From NCBI GenBank assembly GCA_023213395.1, contig CM041465.1, positions 61,635,741 to 61,699,740 of the forward strand: 64,000 nucleotides of DNA, read 5' to 3'. The position numbers and the translations under genes are program-made. Below, in pieces: positions 55,901 to 64,000 of this stretch. This stretch comes from Cycas panzhihuaensis. Lineage: Eukaryota > Cycadophyta. Every line of letters begins with the position of its first letter. Position 1 is the stretch's first letter. The notes below the pieces were generated by a model that was given only the letters and a program-made list of their open reading frames with translations, had not been told where the DNA came from and ran no database searches.

Positions 55901-58368
55901 CCTTTATACTAGAGGAAATGGAGCTAAACTTAATAGGATGTAAGGGTATTAGAGGTAAAGAGTTAAGATTCCTTATCATCAAACCATCAGGTGATTTAGA
56001 TGGACCTGTACTCTTTGTTATCTCCACCATATTTATAATTCTTTTGGTATCACCACCTTTAGGAGGTAGGTGAGATTGATTGCTAGTTCTTTTTGTTAGA
56101 GAGTTTGAGGGAGGGGTAGCCTTCTTTGATGAATTAGAACTTAAACGTTTAGCTTCATCACCTTATACCTACTTTTCCTTACCTTTATCATCTTTATTAA
56201 ATTTCTTGTTATGTTGAGGTAACAGATCCTTATGGATCATTTAGTCTTGAGATAACTTAGAGGAGTAGTTTGGTTGGACATTTATATTTTGATTTGTATT
56301 TTGAATAGTACGACACTCACTTCTATCATGCACATCCATTTGATGGTATGAGCACCATTTTATTTTTCTAAAGGAAGGGGGAGGTGGAGGAGGGGCTTGT
56401 TTCTTCCTTCCTTTAGTGAGATGAGTAACTTTGGTCTCCTACAAAGGCTAGATTTAAGAAGGACCATCAACATGTAACTTAGTGTTGATTATACACTCTA
56501 ATGATCTGATTGAAGAAGCCAAGTGATCATAAATGGGTTCAAAATGGGAAGTCTTTTTTGTTTGAACTATTTCTTTAGAAGGCATAGGTTTCCTAACCTT
56601 CTTAATACCCATTTAAATCTTGAACGTTTCTAAGACTAAGCATCAATAAACTACTTCTTTATACATTTAAGGACTAAGTTTTAGGACTTCTAAGTGTATA
56701 TGGGGCCTCAAAGCATTAGTAAATAGATTGAACAATAGGCTAGAATCAAGACATGAGTAACATGCATGTACCTAGTATTGAAATATTCTAATAAAGTCTC
56801 TTGAGGTCTCATCATGGTTATACTTGATGGATAATAAAAATTTAATGCCTAATTCAAAGGGTCTTGCTATATCAAAATAGTTGATGAAACAGTCAACTAA
56901 TTACTGGAAGGAGAGGAGGGAGGATGAAGAAAGGCAGTAAAACCACTTCATGGCATTGCCTTAAAGAGATTTATGAAATAGGTGTATTATGACATAATTA
57001 TAGATCATAAAGTCCACATAAGTAAGTGTGAATACCTATATATGGGAGGAAGGATCCTGAGAAGGGTCACTAAAAAATTTAGGCAACTTGAGAAGGAATG
57101 GAGGCATAGGAGATAAGAGAATCTTGCATGAAAATAGGGATTTCATTTAATCAAGGAAATGCCTCCTTGGCCTCAACGTAGTAGAACATTGAGATGAAGA
57201 AGACAATGGATGGGGAATAGATGAATGAATAAGTTGTTGTAACTATTATTATTATTGTGGTTGTGAAATATCATGAGATGGAAAATAGGTGGGGGATTAA
57301 ACCACACTACATGATTAACCATAGAGTTGGTTTGGGGGATAAGATGTTGTGGAAAATTTGGATTGAAAGTGGAAAAATGATTAACTTATGGAGTAGGTTT
57401 AAGAATGTGCGAAGAGGAAGTGGGATTAGAAACTCTCAAAGCTTGTAATTGACTAGCTGAAGCATGAGGATGGATGGAATGAGTATAAGAAATATGTTGA
57501 GAAGAGGTAACCATGTTAGATGCTTTAGGAGATGGTGGACAAGGTCTAACACTATGAGACAAAGTGGTATGTGATACGGGAGAGGGTAACTGAGTGGTAG
57601 AAGGAATAGGATGAGAAGAGGCACTAGTGGTATAACAGTGGATAGGTCATAAATTAGGTGATAACATAGCCACTTGACTAGAATTGGTATATGAGAGACA
57701 TTAGGGTTACCATAGGAGAAAATGGTAGTAGTACCCTCATGAATAGAAGGTATGGTATGAGGAGAGTGGATCCAAACTTGTTGTCTAGGAGGAGAGTGGT
57801 GGGACTATGAATAGGTTGACTTAAGGTCATCTCCTTCCTTTAAATGAGGAGAGTGGGGTCTCAACAAAAGTCTAGGTGAAGGAGGGTGAGAAGGATGAGG
57901 ATACTGAATGGCATCAGGTGGAGGATCTACTTTTATTGACTCATAATCCTAACCTAAAAGATCAATCTAAAGATATTGTTGTGGGGATGTCATGGTATAA
58001 GTCTCTAGATAAAATGGATCTTAGTAATTAGGCATGTGTAGTGGAGTAGGAATCTGAGTGAGAACTGACTTAAAGAATGATGAATGTGGTTGACTGAAAG
58101 GTGGTTCTTGTTGTGCAAATGAAGGATTTACAAAAGAAGGATCACTAAGATATTGAGAGGGTTCAAGGAATCCTTGTTCCATGAGTATATTATACAATTG
58201 GGTTGATTCTTTAGGGGGATAAACATAGGTAATATAAGCTTGAAGTTCTAAAGATTCAACATACAATGATGAGACTTCTTAACCAAAGTATAAAGGATGT
58301 ACTTGAGGATCTGATAGAAGGCCTTGGAGCCTCAAAGAGCGCCTAAGAGTAGGTGCTATATTTTCCAT
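55901..58368 (-). pseudogene. gag of T1
   Basis: Starts at ATG 58,368 (MENIAPTLRRSLRLQG), continues through one TAA at about 58,280 into the open frame 58,021-58,266 (SLYVESLELQAYITYVYPP, then Pro/Ser/Gln-rich). The gag core lies at about 57,100-56,600, including LLFNLFTNALRPHIHLEVLK. A zinc-knuckle remnant KWCSYHQMDVHDRSECRTI lies at 56,310-56,360. A basic, Ser/Lys-rich tail leads to protease (55,815-56,030 open: SFSLVEELKIIPIV). The knuckle has the C-x-x-H-x-x-x-x-H-x-x-x-x-C spacing seen in Tat-type gag. The start is the first ATG after PBS. Confidence 0.8.
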
Positions 58369-58394
58369 TGCTTTAAAGAGAAAATAAATAGTAG

Positions 58395-58413
58395 CTCCCT
58401 AGTATAGTTACCA
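58395..58413 (-). promoter_or_regulatory. primer binding site of T1, decayed
   Basis: On the element strand TGGTAACTATACTAGGGAG. Tat/Ogre elements usually have TGGCGACTCxxCTGGGG, complementary to an arginine tRNA. The observed bases fit that site after several C-to-T and G-to-A changes. It lies six bases from the LTR edge. Confidence 0.65.
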
Positions 58414-58419
58414 AAAATA

Positions 58420-60777
58420 TGGTGTCATCTCTAGTGAACCTAAGCTAGATATCTCTTAGTCAATGAAGTGTTTCATTTATTTTAATTAGGATTAGGAGAT
58501 ATGAAGTTTAAGAAGACTTAAGTAACCACCTTTGGCTAACTCCTAAGAAGGAGTCTTCACCTAGTTATACTATCAAATAAGATATGAAATGAGAAGAGTT
58601 ATGAAAGGTTTGGATTTAAGGGAGGTGATAGAATCTACTAACCTATACAATTGGGTGAAGGAGTTCTAGATTTTGAGCTTCTCTAATAATATTTTCTATG
58701 TCCTTCCTAGGGACTCCTATCTTTTGATTCTTTCAACGTTTTGAGTTTTCCTTGAATAAAAGGAAAGGATTAAGCAAATTGAAAGGTTTTCTTTCTTCTT
58801 CTTTTTTTTTGTACTTTTTATTTTATTTGTTTTATTTTTTCTTTCTATTTAGAAAAATGAAACAAAATAAACTAAGGTAATCAATGAAGCAATAAGGTCT
58901 ATTTTACCTTTAACTAATAAGCAAAGAAAAACTAGAACTAGATGCATGTAATGTATTTTTGTTTTTTTTCACTTTAAAGATGAAACACACTAATGAAAAT
59001 ATGAAACTATTCTTTTAAACACATTATGCATACTTCACTATCAAAGAAAAGACACCAATAAAAAATATAACACACCATGTAATTGCTCTATGTAAACTTT
59101 CAAATAATATGTAATATTAATTAAAAGATTTTTATTTCATATATATATAGTCTTTTCTTTGAATAAATATTCTATGATGCAAAGGAAAGACTTTCCAATA
59201 TATATTACTACTAATAAAATGAATTTTTAGACCTTTAGAATTATATACAAATAACAAAGCCTCAATAGCAATCCTCATATATGATACTATCCCTACAACT
59301 TTAAGATTCTTTCTCAATTGGAGTAAGAAAGACTCCAAAAAGATCCTCGAATCTCTAATAGTTTAAAAAATCAAGCACATATTTCATTCAATACTTTAGA
59401 TTTTCTTTTCAAAGGATGAAAGCAAACCTAAGAGTGAAACCATGTAAACAATGAAATTAAGACTTCTTTCCTAGTACAAAAATTTACCTCAAAATGGTAC
59501 TTTTCTTTTAATTGATCAATTCTTTCTAAGTTTCTCCTTTAAAACAAGTAAAGAAAGAGAAGAAACAAGCATAAAAAGTTAAATGATAGCCAAATAAAGC
59601 CAAAAGAGATGGCAAACTGCTTGGAATATAAACTGTTATACAAGAATGAGAAGAGGTAACTATTTGAATGGTGGAGAGATGACCATGCCCCCCCTTAATC
59701 TATCCCTTATGGACCCCACAAAGGGATAGACTTTTAGCTAATATTCCAAGCTATAAGTATATATAAAAGTACCATAATAACCAACCAAAAGAAATAGCAA
59801 GTTTTAAGCAAGAAATAACCTTTGAAAAATAATGAAATGAGTAAAAATTACATAAGAAAGAACTTACCAATTTAGAAGAATTTTGAGATTGAAAACTTGA
59901 GAAAGACCACAAAACTTGAAAATTAAACCATCAACATTCAAATATCAATAGAGCAGTAGGTCACAACATCGAAATATTCTCTTAATTTCACCCATAAGCA
60001 TCACTAAAATTAATCTTGAAGTCAAAGTAGAAACAGTCCCCAAAAAATCTCTAAAAATCACTACAAATTCACATATTATTGAAGCTTGAATAATTCACTT
60101 TCTTACCCTCAATGAGAAATAACAACCCTATTCTAATCATTTTTAGGCATCCAAAGGATATGATTCCATCAAATCTAGGTGATGACATATAAAAAACTGG
60201 TGTGGTAGCTGAGTTTTGCATGCATGATAGTAAAAAATATGACTACTCATATTTTTAGACCTACGAAAAATGTGACTTTATTCTAAAAATATGACTGGTC
60301 ATATTTTTTATAACATCAAAAACACGATAAATAGGGAAGTAAAAATTAACTCATTGAAAAGTTAAAAATATAGTTTTTAAATATAAATTGGAGTATAAAT
60401 GGCTTTATGAAAGAGTAAAATGTCCTCAAATAAGATGAAAGCGATGAGCACAAGCCCAAAAATGATTAAAAATGATAAAAAGTAGATGAAATCAAGAATA
60501 AAATATAAAAATAATAAGCTTTAAAGGAAATGCTAGATTAAATTAATCATGAAGGAAAATGTTTAGTGTCATAGTCTCAAATATTAGTAGCTGGTAGCAT
60601 ATTACATATCATATCATCTTTCATCATATATCATAAAGCAAAAATTAGTATATTAATTCATCAAAACATGGCCTAAATCATCACTAAACAAGTCCATCAT
60701 TTACTTTTTCATGAAATTCTACAAGAAACACATCAAAAGTTACAAATGTAAATAAGAGGCCAAGCTTTGGTGAAATG
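58420..60777 (-). repeat. 5' LTR of T1
   Basis: 2,358 bp, aligning end to end with the 3' LTR once the gag-only insertion is removed. It has no insertion at 58,673/58,674, so it preserves the empty target site. No protein-coding motif inside. Confidence 0.88.
60285..60308. repeat. palindrome in T1 5' LTR
   Basis: AAAAATATGAC at 60,285-60,295 and GTCATATTTTT at 60,298-60,308 with TG between. Equivalent to the palindrome at 42,372-42,397. Confidence 0.88.
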
Positions 60778-60782
60778 CTCTT
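60778..60782. repeat. TSD of T1, right copy
   Basis: CTCTT, identical to the left copy at 36,632-36,636. Confidence 0.8.
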
Positions 60783-61050
60783 CAAGAATTGTCTTAAGCT
60801 AGATAGCCTTAGTAGCTACACTAATAATGGCTTTATACTCTACTTTAGTTAAAGATAAAGTGATATTAAGTTGCTTTTTATTATCCCATGAAATTGAAGT
60901 AGAACTCAGGTTAAAACAATAGCCTAAGGTTGATCTACAACTATCTTTATATCTAGTTGAATCTACATCTTTGTAACCTATTAATAAAGGATTATCCACA
61001 TGATAGTAATCACATCCATATTAGAGAGTACCAAAAAGGTATCTCAGGAT
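60778..61050 (-). pseudogene. copia C2 RNase H, N-terminal part
   Basis: Minus strand: PLLIGYKDVDSTRYKDSCRS, TLGYCFNLSSTSISWDNKKQ, SLTKVEYKAIISVATKAI, then LKTILEE at the T1 border. It matches the copia order G-Y-x-D-A-D-W-A, T-S-G-Y-x-F, S-W-x-S-K-K-Q and S-x-x-E-A-E-Y. The first Asp is kept (K-D-V-D). The rest of the domain is at 36,365-36,636. Confidence 0.9.
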
Positions 61051-62100
61051 CCTCATAATTGCTTTCTAATGTGAAATCTTAGCCTTTATCATAAACCTAG
61101 AATAGATCCTAATGAGATAGGTAATATTAATTCAAGTAAGAGTGAGGTAAATTAATTTCTCCATAAGTTGCCTATATAATATAGGATCCACAGGTTTTCC
61201 ATGTTTAATAGTGTCCAATTTTAGACCTATCTCTATAAGAGTTATAAATGGTTTGTATTCATCCATCTTGAATTTTTGAAGAATATCCTTTATATATTTT
61301 GACTATAAAAGGAAAATATGGCTTGGATCATAGTAGACTTCCATGAAAAGAAAGTAGTGAAGTAACTCAAGGTCAATCATCTTACAACTATTGTTTAATT
61401 TTCCTTGGATATGTGTAATCTATGCTATGGCATTACTAGTTATTAATGAATCATTAATATAAAGTACAATTAGAGTGGTCAAACCATTATGGATTCTTAT
61501 ATATATATTTATATCTAAAGATGAGTGAATGATTCTATGCTTTTGATATTATTCATTAATCTTCATGTAGTAGGCATGAAGTGATTACTTAATGCCATCT
61601 AATGCCATTTTCAATTTATAGACTAGGTGTTCTTTTTCTTAAACAACAATGTTATGAGGTTGATTTATATATATTTTCTCCTAGAAGTTGTCATTCAAGA
61701 ATGTACTTTTTATATCCATCTAGTAAACATGCCAATTGAATTGAGTTGTAAGTGCCAAAATAAGCCTAACAATGGTCATGTTGGTAACTAGTGTAAATCC
61801 ATCATCATAATCAACACCTTTAACTTATTTGAAACCTTTGGTAACCAAACATACTTTCTGTCATTGAATGTATTTATCTACATAAAATTTTATTTTATAA
61901 ATCCATCTATAATTGGTAGATTTCTTACCTTTAGACACCTCAACAAGCTCCCATGTAGCGTTTTATATGATAGAATCTATTTCTTCAGTCATTGTTGCCT
62001 GCCATTTTGGATCTACAACTACTTCCTTAAAAGTGTATGATTTAGTATCTAACAATACTTTTACCTAGGCAAAGTTAGTGGATGACCTATATTTTGATTA
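61051..62100 (-). pseudogene. reverse transcriptase of copia C2
   Basis: Read on the minus strand with many stops. The catalytic box appears near 61,447-61,470 as LYINDSLI, so the family Y-V-D-D has changed to Y-I-N-D. Near 61,900-62,000 the entry motif K-A-R-L-V-A-K-G-x-x-Q-like reading and W-V-x-K-like residues are recognisable. Position between RNase H and integrase confirms the call. Confidence 0.78.
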
Positions 62101-62299
62101 TCTCTTTGCTTATTGTGGTGGTGAAGGAGTAGAAGATATTGTTTGCATGTGCCATTTGGTTAATTGCTTTGAAGTGGTCTCATCCTAAATGTACTTTAAA
62201 GGACTCATTGGAGTAGATACAGATGTAGAGCAAGAGGTATTTGTTCTTCAAGAATATTTTGTAAATTAGGAGGAGTAATATAAGCTTTATCATATTAAT

Positions 62300-63150
62300 C
62301 ATTAAAGAATGAAATCTATGTGATATCCAAATCTTAGTTCTCTTCTAAAAAAATAATATCCTGATATGTATACATTTGCTTAGTGGTAAGATTAGACGAT
62401 TTATATGCTTTATAGCCAAGTTGATAACTAATAAAGATATATTTCCTACTCTTATCATGTAACTTTTTCCTTTGTTCTTTTAGTATGAGCATGTACATTA
62501 TACAACCAAAAGTGTATAAATATGAGACCATGGGCTTTTGACTTGACTAAGCCTCCTTAGGAGTAATGTTTAATATTGCCTTGGTTGGACTTCTATTTAT
62601 GAGATATATTGCTATATAAAGGGCTTCAACCTATAATTAAAGTCTTAAATTCTTGGTAATAAGCATGGCTTTGGCTTTATTAACTAATATCTAATTCATT
62701 CTCTCAGTATCTCCATTTTGCTGAGGTGTGTATGGGTCAGAAAAATACCATTTGATGTTATTATTCTTATAGAATTGGGTGAACTCATTTGATGTATATT
62801 CATCTACTTTATCACAATGAAGGATTTTGAGTGGATTTCCATATTCAAGTTCAATGTCATGCCTAAATTCTTTGAATTTATCAAAGGATTTTGATATCTA
62901 CTTCAAGAAATATACCCACATCTTTTTGGAGTAGTCATCAATAAATATGATGAAATAATGATAGCCTCCAAAGGATGCCTATGATATAGACCCATACATA
63001 TCTAAGTGTACTAGGCCTAAAGGTTCCTTAGCATGCTAAACTCTTCCATCTTATTTGAATGGATCTTGATGATGTTTGTTGATAGTATAAGACTTACAAA
63101 TATATTTTGTTTACTTTATATTTTATATACTAAGTACCATATTTAATTTA
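62300..63150 (-). pseudogene. integrase of copia C2
   Basis: The C-terminal open frame 62,334-62,531 reads LYTFGCIMYMLILKEQRKKL, then DKSRKYIFISYQLGYKAYKS and DIIFLEEN, the copia integrase end (L-x-x-F-G-C-x-A-Y, D-x-x-K-x-x-F-x-G-Y, D-V-x-F-x-E). The core lies at about 62,700-63,000: HTSAKWRY near 62,720 where the family has T-P-Q-Q-N-G. The D-D-Y region is near 62,940 (KDVGIFLEVDIKI just after it). Multiple stops. Confidence 0.8.
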
Positions 63151-64000
63151 TAAAGTAGATAAGGTCTATTCATGTTTAAGTGACCTAGACATTAATGTCA
63201 TAACTGGTACTTTGGAAGTTTAAGAGAAAAAAATTCCTTTGAAGTAAATTGATCACTTCAATATAATGTTGGAGTTAAAGGATTATAAGTGGAAGTTGAA
63301 TTACTATAAGAGCCAAATTCATGTAACTAAATCAATGGTTTGGTTATAACATCAAGATTTTATAGTCCTTGATCTTCATATCCTAAGGCAATTAGGTTGT
63401 CATTTAGATCTATAATTAGGTATTTTCTAAAATGGCTAAACAAAACATCAAAGTTTTGCTTATTTATTTAACTAACTAATAATAGATTACATGTTATACG
63501 GTACACAGAAAACATTATTGATATGATGTAGAGTATCTAAATTCTTTAATGAGATAGGAACATTACTAATCTTAGTGACCTCTAAAATACCATCATCTCT
63601 AAAAGTGACTTATTAATCTTGAATTAGACTTGTATTAGTGAAAAGTTCTTCTAAACTAATCATATACTAAGAGCTATATAAATCGATGAACTAGGATATA
63701 TAAAAATAATGAGTTAATAAAGTAGCAAAGAAAATATTTTGAGAGTAAACCATATGGCCTCCTCGATTCTGTCTCTAGTTGTGATTCTTATTCTGTTGGT
63801 TCCTTTAAGGAGTATTTTGATTTTGTCTCCTTAATCCTTAGTGATTAAGCCAATTTTGTCTCTATGGTCCTTAATAATTTCTACATCCATGATTTTATTA
63901 CCTTACATAACAAGGCAGTTCTAAAACTATTATTGTTAAAGGTTAGCTCTCTTTTTCATGCAATCAGGTGTTATACATCTAAGATTACTATAATGGTGAT
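63151..64000 (-). pseudogene. pre-integrase and protease region of copia C2
   Basis: Minus-strand reading near 63,480-63,610: DDGILEVTKISNVPISLKNL, then LHHINNVFCVPY, which is the copia stretch after protease (G-x-G-x-V-x-I, L-x-x-V-L-Y-V-P). Gag would follow to the right outside the window. Stops are frequent. Confidence 0.72.

Overview
The window looks like nuclear DNA of a land plant with a large, repeat-rich genome. The evidence is plant-type LTR retrotransposons (Ty3/gypsy chromoviruses, a Tat-like gypsy group, Ty1/copia), an L1-type LINE with a C-terminal RNase H, strong AT richness and long TA arrays. A gymnosperm would fit but cannot be proven here. I found no intact host gene, rRNA, tRNA, CRISPR or bacterial-style feature. 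Every long reading frame I could interpret is a decayed transposon protein or a microsatellite artefact.

Left half (1-35,888), an array of separate relics. 1-5,235 is a plus-strand chromovirus with gag, protease, RT, RNase H, integrase, chromodomain, PPT and 3' LTR. About 6,900-12,400 is a plus-strand LINE (ORF1 with DUF4283 and zinc knuckle; ORF2 with endonuclease, RT, zf-RVT-like region and RNase H). 12,440-13,640 and 16,880-19,800 are two further plus-strand gypsy relics. About 20,640-31,570 is a Tat-like gypsy copy ('D') with gag-pol on the minus strand and a plus-strand, antisense gene past the end of pol. 32,155-33,975 is the 3' end of a second chromovirus.

Right half (35,889 to past the window end), a nested stack resolved by target-site duplications. 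The oldest layer is a minus-strand Ty1/copia element ('C2', 35,889 to beyond 64,000). Its RNase H is split by a Tat-like gypsy element ('T1', 36,637-60,777, TSD CTCTT). T1's 3' LTR holds a 3,888-bp copia-type element that encodes only a gag-like protein (36,891-40,778; 233-bp LTRs, perfect initiator-Met PBS, PPT, 5-bp TSD). T1's 3' untranslated region holds a 5,264-bp Ty1/copia element (43,274-48,537; TSD AAAAT). T1's other LTR (58,420-60,777) preserves the empty site of the gag-only insertion.

The most interesting system is the Tat-like family seen as D and T1. Both copies carry, antisense to gag-pol and between pol and the 3' LTR side, a gene resembling the plant mobile domain followed by a coiled-coil tail, possibly with a short intron. 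Both also carry an extra RNase H-like domain after the integrase position. T1 has lost the segment coding RT, native RNase H and most of integrase, so it would have depended on a relative such as D. The gag-only copia element is a second non-autonomous design in the same stack.

Many in-frame stops fall where Trp (TGG) or Gln (CAG/CAA) is expected, which fits long-term deamination of methylated cytosines in silenced repeats. Domain boundaries are hand-read and approximate unless a terminal repeat or TSD fixes them.
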